From: JAZKFT01 sp039925965
GTDB lineage: Bacteria > Bacteroidota > Bacteroidia > Chitinophagales > Chitinophagaceae
Assembly (NCBI GenBank): GCA_039925965.1
Contig: JBDSXW010000006.1
Coordinates: 124,001-188,000, forward strand
DNA length: 64,000 nucleotides
Reading direction: 5' to 3'
The notes beneath the pieces are model-generated. The model worked only from the letters and a program-made list of their open reading frames with translations. It was not told where the DNA came from and did not search any database. Position 1 is the stretch's first letter, and every line of letters starts with the position of its first letter. This document shows, one piece after another, positions 1 through 10,000 of the stretch. A program made the position numbers and the translations under genes.

Positions 1-1
1 G

Positions 2-2359
2 CTTATAGAACATTTATGGGAATTTAAAGAAATTCCTCCTAGCGAGGGCGTGAGAACGAATGGGTGGAAATACTTCCGGTATGTAAACAACAAAGCCTTA
101 GAATACCTGTATAATCTAAAAGCAGATCCCCGGGAAACAATAAACCTGATGGAGGATAAAAAATACACAACTCAAGTAACCGCACTGCGCAACAAACTGG
201 AACAACTTATTATAAAATACCATGACCCTTACAGCGGTTTGCCCACGGGCCTTACAACGGATTTTTACCGGAATCAGGATGGCGTAATTACACGAAATAG
301 GCAGCCTTTATTTAGTTGGGTAGTTCCTGAGTTGTCCGTGAAGCAGTCAGGATACCAGGTGCTGGTGGCTTCATCAAAGAAAAATCTGGCAGACAATATT
401 GGCGATATGTGGAACAGCAGCCAGGTTAGAGGTCCAAACTCTGTGAATGTTTTATATCAAGGTACACCACTTAAAAACGGAGCAGTATATTACTGGAAAG
501 TGAGAACATGGGATAGAGATAACAGGCTGGGTGACTATTCTGCATCACAGTCTTTTACTTACAGCCCTGCCGAAGCGGGCTATAATAAAGCCACTCAGTT
601 TCAGACAGACCGCATTGCTCCGCATAAATTTATTGTAAAGAACAACAGTTATTTTATTGATTTTGCAAGAGATGCATTTGCAAATATGGAGCTGCATTAC
701 AAAGCAAAAAACCCGGAGACGCTCGTTGTCAGGGTGGGCGAAAAACTTGCAAACGAAATGATAGACAGGCAGCCGGGCGGAAGCATCCGCTACCAGGAAA
801 TTAAAATGAATGTTATACCTGGTAAGTCAGTTTACTTCCTGCCAATAAAAGCGGATGCCAGAAATACGAAACCTGGAGCTGCGGTCTTACCTGCATCTTT
901 CCCGGTACTCATTCCTTTCCGCTATGCTGAGATAGAAGGTGCCACACAAAAAATAAATGCCGGAGATGTAGTCCAGTTGGCCTATCATACTTACTTTGAT
1001 GACAGCGCAAGTGATTTTTCCAGTTCTGATAAAATCCTGAACCAGGTATGGGATTTATGTAAGTATTCCATAAAAGCTACCTCGTTTACGGGTTTGTATG
1101 TAGATGGTGAAAGGGAACGTATTCCTTATGAGGCAGATGCCTACTTAAACCAGTTGAGCCACTACAGCATTGACAGGGAATACAATATTGCCCGGAATAC
1201 TATCGAATATTTTATGGAGTATCCTACCTGGCCCACAGAGTGGCAATTGCACGTAGCAATGATGTTTTATCAGGATTACATGTACACCGGCGATAAATCT
1301 TTAATAGAAAAATATTACGAGTCGCTTAAATATAAGACGCTGATGCAACTTGCAGATGAAGATGGACTCATCAGCACCCAATCCAAAAAGCTAACCCCGG
1401 AATTTATGCAGCAACTTGGCTTTAAAGATTCCAAGGTAAAATTAAAAGACATTGTTGATTGGCCGCCCGCTGCGAAGGATACCGAATGGAAGTTGGCCAC
1501 CAATGAGGGAGAAAGGGATGGCTATGTTTTTATGCCGGTAAATACGGTAGTGAATTGTTTTTATTATAAAAACATGGAGATCCTGGCTGAGTTTGCTGAC
1601 CTGCTTAAAAAGCCTTCGGAAGCGATTGACTTCAGGTTGCGGGCACTCAGGGCAAAGCAAGCCATCAATGAAAAACTATTGGATAAAAATACCGGCATTT
1701 ACACTGATGGTATTGGTACAAACCATTCTTCCTTACATGCCAATATGATGCCACTGGCATTTAATCTTGTACCAGAGAAAAATATCCCGGCTGTGGTAGC
1801 ATTTATTAAATCCAGGGGGATGGCTGCAAGCGTTTACGGTGCACAATATTTAATGGAAGGGTTGTACAACGCAAAAGAAAATGATTATGCTTTAAAGTTG
1901 CTTACCTCCACATCACACAGAAGCTGGTATAACATGATTGCTGCAGGTGCTACAATGACGATGGAAGCCTGGGACATGAAATACAAACCTAATGCAGATT
2001 GGAATCATGCCTGGGGTGCCGTTCCTGCAAACATCATCCCACGGCAGCTTTGGGGTATCACCCCTGAAATGCCGGGAGCACAGATCATCAGCATTAAACC
2101 GCAATTGGGTTCGCTTAGCGAAAGCAGAGTAAAGGTTCCATTCATAACGGGTACAGTAACTGCTTCTTACAAAAGATTTGGTGCTAACCGGCAATCATAT
2201 TTGATAGAGTTACCGGCAAATGTATCTGCAGAGATGACAATAAAATACGGGGCCGATGATACGGTTACGCTTAATGGCGAGATAGTAAACCTCGCCTTTG
2301 GTTCAATCCGATTATCACCGGGTGTCAATAACATTGAAATTGTATTGAATACTTTTTAA
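2..2359 (+). CDS. Sulfatase (C-terminal end) fused to GH78-like alpha-L-rhamnosidase, 5'-truncated by window edge
   Basis: The frame is open from base 2, so the gene starts outside the window; a GTG at 50 is only an internal codon. The first ~70 residues carry the typical S1 sulfatase C-terminus (IPPSEGVRT, then a WKYFRY/LYNLKADPRE pattern). The chain then runs without a stop into a fibronectin-like domain (PLFSWVVPE, VYYWKVRTWD) and an alpha/alpha barrel with DGERERIPYEADAYL, which matches the DG-x-x-R-(D/E)-E acid region of GH78. A C-terminal beta-sandwich follows. The predicted role is removal of sulfate and L-rhamnose from a sulfated glycan. Sulfatase-GH78 fusions are known from ulvan loci (family knowledge). 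The sulfatase catalytic part is not visible here. It is the first visible gene of the locus, 64 bp before the next start. Confidence 0.85.
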   Translation, partial: LIEHLWEFKEIPPSEGVRTNGWKYFRYVNNKALEYLYNLKADPRETINLMEDKKYTTQVTALRNKLEQLIIKYHDPYSGLPTGLTTDFYRNQDGVITRNRQPLFSWVVPELSVKQSGYQVLVASSKKNLADNIGDMWNSSQVRGPNSVNVLYQGTPLKNGAVYYWKVRTWDRDNRLGDYSASQSFTYSPAEAGYNKATQFQTDRIAPHKFIVKNNSYFIDFARDAFANMELHYKAKNPETLVVRVGEKLANEMIDRQPGGSIRYQEIKMNVIPGKSVYFLPIKADARNTKPGAAVLPASFPVLIPFRYAEIEGATQKINAGDVVQLAYHTYFDDSASDFSSSDKILNQVWDLCKYSIKATSFTGLYVDGERERIPYEADAYLNQLSHYSIDREYNIARNTIEYFMEYPTWPTEWQLHVAMMFYQDYMYTGDKSLIEKYYESLKYKTLMQLADEDGLISTQSKKLTPEFMQQLGFKDSKVKLKDIVDWPPAAKDTEWKLATNEGERDGYVFMPVNTVVNCFYYKNMEILAEFADLLKKPSEAIDFRLRALRAKQAINEKLLDKNTGIYTDGIGTNHSSLHANMMPLAFNLVPEKNIPAVVAFIKSRGMAASVYGAQYLMEGLYNAKENDYALKLLTSTSHRSWYNMIAAGATMTMEAWDMKYKPNADWNHAWGAVPANIIPRQLWGITPEMPGAQIISIKPQLGSLSESRVKVPFITGTVTASYKRFGANRQSYLIELPANVSAEMTIKYGADDTVTLNGEIVNLAFGSIRLSPGVNNIEIVLNTF

Positions 2360-2423
2360 TACGAGCAAATACACTGTAGACCAGTTGCGATGCATGTCGT
2401 TTTTGAGAACACAACCTTTAATT

Positions 2424-3590
2424 ATGACTTATTTTAAAATTGCTATCATTTTCATCTCAGTTTTACTTACCTCATGCTCCGGCTCAAAAAAACCGACAGC
2501 CGAAACTTCAGACAGCAGTACCGCTATGAAAATGCCGGAAGATAAACTAGTAAAAGTCAAGATTGGCAATTCCATCGATGATAAGAAGCAGATCAGCGAA
2601 GACGAAAAATTGTTGACCCATCAGGTATTTACTGTAATGGGTAAAACGGGTATGCCTGCGTCCAATGACAAACATGACTACCTGAGTCTGGCGCCCTATT
2701 TCTGGCCCGACCCTTCCAGAAAGGATGGCATGCCATACATGCGAAAAGATGGTGAGGTAAACCCTGAAACAAGAAATCATTTTACTGACTTTAATGAATG
2801 GAATGAATTGACAGATGCAGTAGGAACACTTTGCAAAGCGTATGGCTTATCCGGGGAGAAAAAATATTTAGTGCAGACAAGTAATTTTATTAAAGCGTGG
2901 TTTATCGCACCGGCTACCCGAATGAATCCAAACTTAGATTATGCACAGGGGGTACGTGGTGTTAATAACGGCCGCCAGTTTGGTATTATTGAATTTGGGG
3001 GCATTGCGGAAATACTTATGGCTATGCAGCAATTGCAAAACGCTGGTGAAGCAGATGCCGCCTTTACATCTGCATTTAAAAACTGGCTGCAGGACTATGC
3101 CGGCTGCTTACAAACCAGTAAGTTGGGTAAATTAGAAGCCGGGGCTTCCAATAATCATGGAACCACTTACGATGCCCAGCTTTCTAATATCCTCATCTAC
3201 CTCGGAGAAATACCGGAATTAATGAAATTGTTAGAGCAGGTAAAAATAAAAAGAATTGCTACCCAGATTGAACCAGACGGAAAACAATCCGAGGAACTCA
3301 GTAGAACAAGAGCGTTCTCCTATTCCATTCTAAATTTGAATGGGTTAACCCAATTGGCAATCCTTGGGAAAAAATATGGTGTAGATATCTGGGGTTTTGA
3401 AACTGCTGATGGAAGAAGTATAAAGAAAGCTTGCGATTTTTTGATCCCATATTTAAATAAGTCCTGGGATTACGATCAGATTGCAGCTATGGATGCGTCC
3501 CGGGAAAAATTAGTTGCGATGTTGAAGAAGGTGGGAAGGGAATTTGGAGAAGAAAAATATGAAGTGATAGCTGAAAAGTATAAAAAATAA
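2424..3590 (+). CDS. Alginate-lyase-fold lipoprotein, PL38-like polysaccharide lyase
   Basis: The protein has about 388 residues from the ATG at 2424, chosen because it puts a compact lipoprotein signal (ending LLTSC) at the N-terminus; an upstream ATG at 2385 would add 13 unlikely residues. The mature part shows the alginate lyase superfamily (PF05426) pattern: DYLSLAPYFWPDPS, DGEVNPE, and NNHGTTYDAQ, whose Asn and His are expected active-site residues. The PL38-type arrangement suggests beta-elimination of a uronic-acid-containing chain such as glucuronan or alginate. In this locus the substrate more likely carries glucuronate or iduronate next to rhamnose (inference). It is probably anchored to the outer membrane or faces the periplasm. 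The family call rests on motifs only. Confidence 0.75.
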   Translation: MTYFKIAIIFISVLLTSCSGSKKPTAETSDSSTAMKMPEDKLVKVKIGNSIDDKKQISEDEKLLTHQVFTVMGKTGMPASNDKHDYLSLAPYFWPDPSRKDGMPYMRKDGEVNPETRNHFTDFNEWNELTDAVGTLCKAYGLSGEKKYLVQTSNFIKAWFIAPATRMNPNLDYAQGVRGVNNGRQFGIIEFGGIAEILMAMQQLQNAGEADAAFTSAFKNWLQDYAGCLQTSKLGKLEAGASNNHGTTYDAQLSNILIYLGEIPELMKLLEQVKIKRIATQIEPDGKQSEELSRTRAFSYSILNLNGLTQLAILGKKYGVDIWGFETADGRSIKKACDFLIPYLNKSWDYDQIAAMDASREKLVAMLKKVGREFGEEKYEVIAEKYKK

Positions 3591-3628
3591 TTATTCTTTA
3601 TAACGACAGAGAGGTAAACCATTGTAAA

Positions 3629-4729
3629 ATGAAAAAGCGACAGGTGATCTTTAAAATATTTTATGCAGCTATCCTCCTGCCACAGTTTTTAAATGCGCAA
3701 AAGACAGTGGTAGAAATAAAAGGAAATGCCTTTTATATAAATGGGAAGCCCACATATGAAGGCCGGTACTGGAAGGGCCACAAGATAGAAGGACTGCTCA
3801 TGAACTCACGAATGGTGCAGGGTGTGTTTGATGACCTGAGTAAAAAAACACGGGATACTTTTGCTTATCCCGATACAAAAAAATGGGATGCTAAGAGAAA
3901 CAACACGGAATTTGTAAACAATATGGCTTTATGGAAAAGTTACGGCCTCAATGCCTTTACGGTGAACCTGCAGGGTGGTAGCCCTTTCGGGTATGGCAAT
4001 TTTGATTTCGATAATCCTGGTTTTAAACCCGACGGTTCGCTGGATAAAAATTACATGAAGCGTCTGGATAATATTCTGAAAAAAGCAGACGAATTAAATA
4101 TGGTGGTAATTTTGGGCCTGTTTTATTTCGGGCAGGATCAACGACTAAAAGATGAAGCTGCCATAAAAAATGCTACCACCAATACCATCAACTGGTTATT
4201 TAAAAAAGGTTACCGGAATGTACTTATAGAAATCAATAACGAGACCCTGGGTTCCATCAAACAGTACGACCATGAGATCTTGCTGTATCAAAGGGTGGAT
4301 GAGCTGATAACGATGGTAAGGAATATGGAGAAAAAGGGATACCGTTATTTAGTAGGCACCAGTTTTCCTGCGCCAATTGTACCCACAAAAAATGTTGTGG
4401 ATGCATCAGACTTTGTACTTTTTCACGGCAACGCTCACAGAACTGCTCAAAAATTTACTGACCATATTGCGAAAGTAAAAGCTGTTGTTGGTAGCAGGAT
4501 TATGCCCATCGTAAATAATGAAGATGATAACTTTGATTTTGACACGGATAGCAGCCACTTCGCGATCGCAATTGAAAATTACATTTCCTGGGGATATTTT
4601 GACTATCGTGCAAAAGGTGTAACGGATCAGAAAGAGGGGTACCAATCCATACCGGTTGACTGGGGTATAAACTCAAACCGGAAAAAAGCTTTTTTTAATA
4701 AAGTAAAAGAAATTACCGGTGTATTATAG
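3629..4729 (+). CDS. Secreted clan GH-A (TIM-barrel) glycoside hydrolase, family unresolved
   Basis: The protein has 366 residues with a Sec signal peptide (cleavage near FLNAQ). The body looks like a single TIM barrel: FYINGKPTYEGRYWKG opening strand, ALWKSYGLNAFTVNLQGG, and MVVILGLFYFGQ. LIEINNE places a candidate acid/base at Glu205 after the Asn typical of clan GH-A, and PIVNNED places a candidate nucleophile at Glu298. The reaction would be retaining hydrolysis of an oligosaccharide released by the neighbouring lyases. I cannot decide between GH5, GH39 or an unassigned family. It lies 38 bp after the PL38-like gene and 53 bp before the DUF6250-like gene, so co-transcription is likely. 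Confidence 0.65.
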   Translation: MKKRQVIFKIFYAAILLPQFLNAQKTVVEIKGNAFYINGKPTYEGRYWKGHKIEGLLMNSRMVQGVFDDLSKKTRDTFAYPDTKKWDAKRNNTEFVNNMALWKSYGLNAFTVNLQGGSPFGYGNFDFDNPGFKPDGSLDKNYMKRLDNILKKADELNMVVILGLFYFGQDQRLKDEAAIKNATTNTINWLFKKGYRNVLIEINNETLGSIKQYDHEILLYQRVDELITMVRNMEKKGYRYLVGTSFPAPIVPTKNVVDASDFVLFHGNAHRTAQKFTDHIAKVKAVVGSRIMPIVNNEDDNFDFDTDSSHFAIAIENYISWGYFDYRAKGVTDQKEGYQSIPVDWGINSNRKKAFFNKVKEITGVL

Positions 4730-4782
4730 AAGTTGAGGGAAATAGAAGATCATCCATTTTTGGTTATAAATGCCTTTATGAA

Positions 4783-5541
4783 ATGAAAACAGACAAAGTA
4801 AATTATACAATTGCAATAACTGGCATTTTTTTTATTGTGTTGTTTTCAATGTGTAGTGTGGTAAATCCTGTTGTAAAGAAACAGATTAATATAGACGGCA
4901 AAAGCCATTTTGAAGTAAAGCTTATCTACTCAGATAACTTTGATAATGATTTGGCTGGTTGGATTGCAGAACAAGGTAAAGGCAGCAAGGTATCCATCGT
5001 AAATGGCGCAATGGATGTAGAAGGTACTGCGGGTTCTACCGTATGGTTTGATAAAAGTATAAACGCTCCGATGATGATTGAGTATGACGCCACCATCATA
5101 GACAGCGGTGGGGTAAACGACAGAATAGCAGATTTAAATTGTTTTTGGCTCGCCACTGATCCTGCGAACCGAGACAGTTTTTTTGCTAATTCAAAAAACC
5201 GGAACGGTGTATTTGGTATTTACGATTCACTTCAACTGTACTATGTAGGGCTTGGTGGGCATAACAATACTACAACCCGATTTAGAAAATATGAAGGCGA
5301 CGGCAATAAACCAGTGCTTCCTGAAAATGATCTGTCTGCATCTGAATTTTTAATCACCCCTAATCAAATCAACCACGTGAAGATCGTAGTGTACAACCAG
5401 GTAATTCAGTATTACAGGAACGATCAGCTTATTTATAATATAGTAGATAAGACACCCTACCGGTCTGGGTATTTTGGCATTAGGGGCACAAGAAATCATA
5501 CTAAAGTTGATAATTTCAAAGTGTATGAACAGATCCGGTAA
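4783..5541 (+). CDS. DUF6250-like lipoprotein (beta-sandwich, glycan-locus associated)
   Basis: The protein has 252 residues with a lipoprotein signal (LFSMCS, Cys24). The mature part is a beta-rich domain with DNFDNDLAGWIAEQG, then GGHNNTTTRFRKYEG, FYRN-type QYYRNDQLIY, and a final YFGIRGTRNHTKVDNFKVY. This pattern is what I recall for DUF6250 proteins, a concanavalin-like jelly roll common in Bacteroidota polysaccharide loci. No reaction can be assigned from sequence; it may bind or cut the glycan. It lies between the GH-A enzyme and the DUF1080 protein on the same strand. Confidence is higher for it being a real secreted glycan-locus protein than for the exact family. Confidence 0.6.
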   Translation: MKTDKVNYTIAITGIFFIVLFSMCSVVNPVVKKQINIDGKSHFEVKLIYSDNFDNDLAGWIAEQGKGSKVSIVNGAMDVEGTAGSTVWFDKSINAPMMIEYDATIIDSGGVNDRIADLNCFWLATDPANRDSFFANSKNRNGVFGIYDSLQLYYVGLGGHNNTTTRFRKYEGDGNKPVLPENDLSASEFLITPNQINHVKIVVYNQVIQYYRNDQLIYNIVDKTPYRSGYFGIRGTRNHTKVDNFKVYEQIR

Positions 5542-5610
5542 AATAAAACGCGGTCTAAATGCGATGGTTTTTTGATAATAAATAATCCTTCTTCATCATA
5601 AAATATAAAC

Positions 5611-6444
5611 ATGAAAATAAAAAAATCATTCCGCAAAGGAAAGTACGGTTTGTTGTTTCTAATTTCTACAACGTTATTGTGCTCGTCTTTTATATTAACG
5701 CGAAAAGAACATGGTTTTGCAACACTATTTAACGGTAAGAACTTTGATGGCTGGATGATACAGTTAAGGCAGGAAGACCCTGAGATGGAAAAGAAAGTCT
5801 TTACGGTTGATGAAGGACATGTCATTCATATTTTTCGCGACTTAGAGGAGGGTTACGGCTCTAAAGAAAATATTAATGCCACTCATGGTATGATGTGGTC
5901 AACGAAAAAATACAGTAGGTATATTTTTAAATTTGAATACAAATGGGGTAAAAAACTGTTTAATAATTTCATTGATTTTCAATACGATGCCGGATTTTAT
6001 TATCATGTGGGTGAAAGGAAAATATGGCCTAAGGGCATTGAGTACCAGGTGCGATACGATAATGTTGCCGATTTGAATCATACAGGCGATTTTTGGGCTT
6101 CCGGGGACAGTACCCGCTTTCAATGGACAATGGGAACTAACGGAAGATTTGCATTACCTAAGGATGGAGGCGTTGAAGTTCCAAAAAAAGGCAAGGAGCA
6201 CCTGGCGGCTTTAGCTCCCTACAATGCGTTAAATAACAAATGGAACCAGTGTGAAATTATTGTCATGGGTGATAAGTATGCCATACACAAGCTCAACGGA
6301 AATGTAGTGAATTATGCAACTAACCTCAGTTTATCCGAAGGTTATTTGGGGTTGCAATCAGAGACGGGAGAGATATATTACAAAAATATAGAGATTAAAG
6401 AGTTAGGCGGTTTTGTACCTGCGGAAAAATATTTAAATAGATAG
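5611..6444 (+). CDS. DUF1080 (3-keto-disaccharide hydrolase domain) protein
   Basis: The protein has 277 residues. An N-terminal hydrophobic stretch (LLFLISTTLLCSSFIL) acts as a signal or lipoprotein signal. The rest matches PF06439: FATLFNGKNFDGW near the start, YKWGKK, DAGFYYHVG, GIEYQVRYDN, and the closing GYLGLQSETGEIYYKNIEIKEL. Members of this family adopt a lectin-like fold, and some cleave 3-keto-glycosides, while others may only bind carbohydrate. It ends the first plus-strand block; the next 580 bp hold no intact gene. A second DUF1080 domain occurs at the end of the ThuA fusion gene further downstream. Confidence 0.8.
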   Translation: MKIKKSFRKGKYGLLFLISTTLLCSSFILTRKEHGFATLFNGKNFDGWMIQLRQEDPEMEKKVFTVDEGHVIHIFRDLEEGYGSKENINATHGMMWSTKKYSRYIFKFEYKWGKKLFNNFIDFQYDAGFYYHVGERKIWPKGIEYQVRYDNVADLNHTGDFWASGDSTRFQWTMGTNGRFALPKDGGVEVPKKGKEHLAALAPYNALNNKWNQCEIIVMGDKYAIHKLNGNVVNYATNLSLSEGYLGLQSETGEIYYKNIEIKELGGFVPAEKYLNR

Positions 6445-6465
6445 TTTGAAAAAACCGTGCACAAT

Positions 6466-6881
6466 TCACGCTTTACTAACCTTCCGTTTCAGTGTTGACA
6501 TCAACAGGGATATGTCTTTTGGTATAAATGCAGGATATCCGTGACCGGAAAATCTGCTGACAGATTTTCATCATTTCATGAAAGCTTTTTTCAAATGCGT
6601 AAGGGCCCTGAATTGTCAATTTTTATGTCGCTACCCAAATAACTAAAACGTAAATCAGGCTGTACTCTTCCATGTTGCATAATTTCTTCGCTGGTAAATT
6701 GAACACCATCTTGTGTGGCATACCCAAAATACAGCGGCTATTGTAACCATTTAGATTGATAGAAGATATTTTTCGTAAAGCCAAATAATGCGTTTTTAAT
6801 TTTAAATTTAACTGCTGTGTGTTGCGTATCACGAAAAGATACCTTGACATTAGCTGGGATCTGCGAGGCTACATTAATCAT
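6466..6881 (-). pseudogene. Decayed minus-strand gene between the DUF1080 gene and susC
   Basis: Reading the minus strand from an ATG ending at 6881 gives a protein-like frame (MINVASQIPANVKVSFRD) that runs about 45 codons, hits an amber stop, then continues as PLYFGYATQDGVQFTSEEIM and LRFSYLGSDIKIDNSGP. A frame change near 6590 is followed by GYPAFIPKDISLLMSTLKRK and a terminal stop at 6466. Such clean amino-acid texture on both sides of a stop suggests an inactivated gene. I do not recognise the family. The plus strand of this stretch has no credible frame. The alternative is chance, so confidence is moderate. Confidence 0.4.
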
Positions 6882-6920
6882 TGTTCATTTAAAAATCTTT
6901 TCTTAGAGGAAAGTAAAGCA

Positions 6921-6940
6921 CAGAACAGTACAGAACAGGA
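6921..6940. repeat. Two 10-bp direct repeats upstream of susC
   Basis: CAGAACAGTA is followed directly by CAGAACAGGA, about 85 bp before the susC start. Adjacent 10-bp repeats, one helical turn apart, can be a regulator site. No second copy near other genes of the locus was noticed, so this is only a candidate operator. Confidence 0.3.
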
Positions 6941-7024
6941 CGGATTATATAATTGCGATTGATACATTGCATCTGCTTGTAAATTCATTGCTTGATTTAG
7001 TTATTATTACCCAAAATTGCCATT

Positions 7025-10000
7025 ATGAACTGCTTGAAAAAATCAATCAGGGGCCTTATTGCTCCATGTATTCTCATTTTCATTTTATTATCGAACGGAG
7101 CGATTGCTCAAACGAAAAAAATTACAGGAACAGTTACTGATGCGGACAAAGAAGTCATGGCCGGGGTGGTAGTGACTTTAAAGGGAACCAACACCCGGAC
7201 AGTTACTGATGAAAACGGTCGATTTGCAATCAACGGGCCAGAAACCGGAGCCGTGCTGCAGTTTAGTTTTGTCGGGTACTTGTCTCAAGATGTAAATACG
7301 ATTAGCAAATCTATAATCGATATTTCATTAAAAAAGGATAGTAAAATACTAGACGATGTTACGGTCATTGCCGTTGGTTACGGTAATCTTGAGAAACGGG
7401 CAGATCTTACTGGGTCCATCGGCAAAGTAGGGGTAAAGGATTTACAAAAAGCCCCCGTGAGGTCTTTTGAAGAAGCGCTTGCAGGCAGGGTGGCAGGTGT
7501 ACAGGTGTTATCGCAAGACGGGCAACCAGGTGATGCCCTAAATATTGTGATCAGGGGAGGTAGTTCCATAAATAACTCTAATGCTCCATTATTTGTTATT
7601 GATGGATTGCCCGTTGAAGATCCCAATAATAATAACCTAAATCCCGCAGAGATTGAATCCATTACCATTTTGAAAGACGCATCTTCTACAGCAATATATG
7701 GCTCAAGAGCGGCAAACGGTGTGGTCATTATCACTACCAAGCAAGGTAAGACAGGAAAGGCTGTTATATCCTACAGTAATTATTTTGGTAATAACATTAC
7801 CACAGGAAGGGTAAACCTGATGAATGCTGCCGATTTTGTTCGGCTGCAGTTTGAAATGGATTCTACTTTTACCAATTCTAATTATTTTAACTTAAATGGC
7901 GCTACCGGGCTGCGCATTGATTCAACGAAACCGATATACTCTTTGGCGGACTATGAAAATGCTCCGTCGCTCGATTTTCAAAACAAATTATTTGAAAATG
8001 CCCCGTTTCAAAATCACTTCTTATCGGTTAGCGGTGGGAACAGTGCAGGAAACAGGTATTTGTTTTCCGGCGGGTACACGGATCAAAAAGGGGTAATTAT
8101 TTCAAGTGGATTTAAAAGATACCAGGGAAGATTAAATGTAGAGCAGCAGGTAAACGATAGGCTTAAAATTACAGCCAATATCAATTATGCCTCTACACAA
8201 TCCTATGGCACTTTACCCAGGGAGCAGGAATCTCAGAATTCTCTGGCAAATAACCCCAGCAATAATTTGCTTTTCAGGGTTTGGGGCTACAGGCCTACCA
8301 ACATCAATTTTGGTAACTCTAATCTTGACGATGCAATATTTGATAATGAACAAGGAGCCGGTGTCGGAGCAAACTTGGTAATTAATCCATTTTTATCGGC
8401 TCAAAACCAATATGACGCTAGGTTTACCAATACTTTTTCCGCAAGTACAATAACTAGCTACAAAATTTCAAATTCGCTTGATTATCGCTTAAACGCCAGC
8501 GTTTCCATTGCCAATACCAGGGCAGAAAAATTTGATAATGAACTTACCAATTCCGGTATAGCATTTGGCCCCAACGGATCACTTTCAAACCTTCAGACGA
8601 ACAATTTTTCTTTAGATAATATATTAACATATAATAAAATATTTTCAAAGAAAACAAAGCTTACACTCATCGGCCTGGCATCACAACAATGGAGAAAGAA
8701 TTATGGCAGCGGGTTTAGCTCAAATAATGTTTTATTTTCATCGCTTGGTGTTGGGGGATTACCATCCGGAGTCATACAACCAGCCTTTGATGTAAATATT
8801 TCTGATGCTAACTTGTTGGGTTTTGGAAGTACTGCAAATCTGAATTTATTAGACAAATACATCTTTAAAGCAAGCTTTAGGGCAGATGGATCTTCAAAAT
8901 TTGCTCCAGGGAAGAGATGGGGATATTTTCCTTCCGTAGGCTTTGCCTGGAAAGTAAGCGAAGAAAAATTCATGAATAAGGTAAAGGCTATAACGAACGT
9001 AAAATTCAGAATTAATTATGGAGAAACAGGAAACAACAGGATATCTGATTTTCCTTATCTTTCTCCATTTAGTCAAACTAACACTTCGGGCTTTGTATAT
9101 AATAACACATATTATTCTGGTTTTTTTCAAACCGGTCTTGGTAATCGAAACTTGAAGTGGGAAACCACCGGGCAGTTTGATGCAGGCGTAGAATTTGGCT
9201 TGCTTAAAGATAAAGTGTCTGTAGAAGTTGACTATTACAGAAAGAATACAAGAGACCTATTACTAAACGCAAAATTCCCGCTAAGCAGCGGCTATAGCCA
9301 AGGCTTGGTTAACGTAGGGAAAATAAGCAACGAGGGTTTGGAATTTACATTAAATGCTAACTTGGTAACTTCCAAAAATTTTACCTGGAATTCAAACTTC
9401 AACATAAGCTTCAACAGGAACCGACTGATAGAGTTGGCAGACGGCGGGTTAAACCTGATAGACAAGGCAGAAACAAAAAATACCACATTCAACTATATAT
9501 CACAAATTGGTCAGGCCGTTGGATTATTTTATGGCTTCACGTATGAAGGTGTATATCAATATTCCGACTTTACCTTGTTACCATCTGGAGTTTATGTATT
9601 AAAAGATAATATAATTGGGCCAAATGGTGGTCTGTTAGGTTATAACAGAGTAACTGTTAAACCCGGAGATCCCCGGTATAAAGACATCAATAATGATGGG
9701 TTAATTGATGACAATGACCAGGGAATTATTGGGCAATCCACGCCAAAAGCGATCGGAGGATTTAATAACAACTTCACATTAAAAAACCTAAGTTTAAACC
9801 TGTTCTTTCAGTATGCTTATGGTGGCCAAAATCTCAATGTTAACAGGTATTATTTTGAAAACCCATCCAGGTTGGGGTTAAACCAGTTTGCCTCTTACAA
9901 TAACAGGTGGTCACCCACCAATCCAACAAATTACGCACCGAGGGCTGGTGCTTCGGGTACATTCGTAAATAGCTCAAGAATCGTAGAGAGCAGTTCGTTT

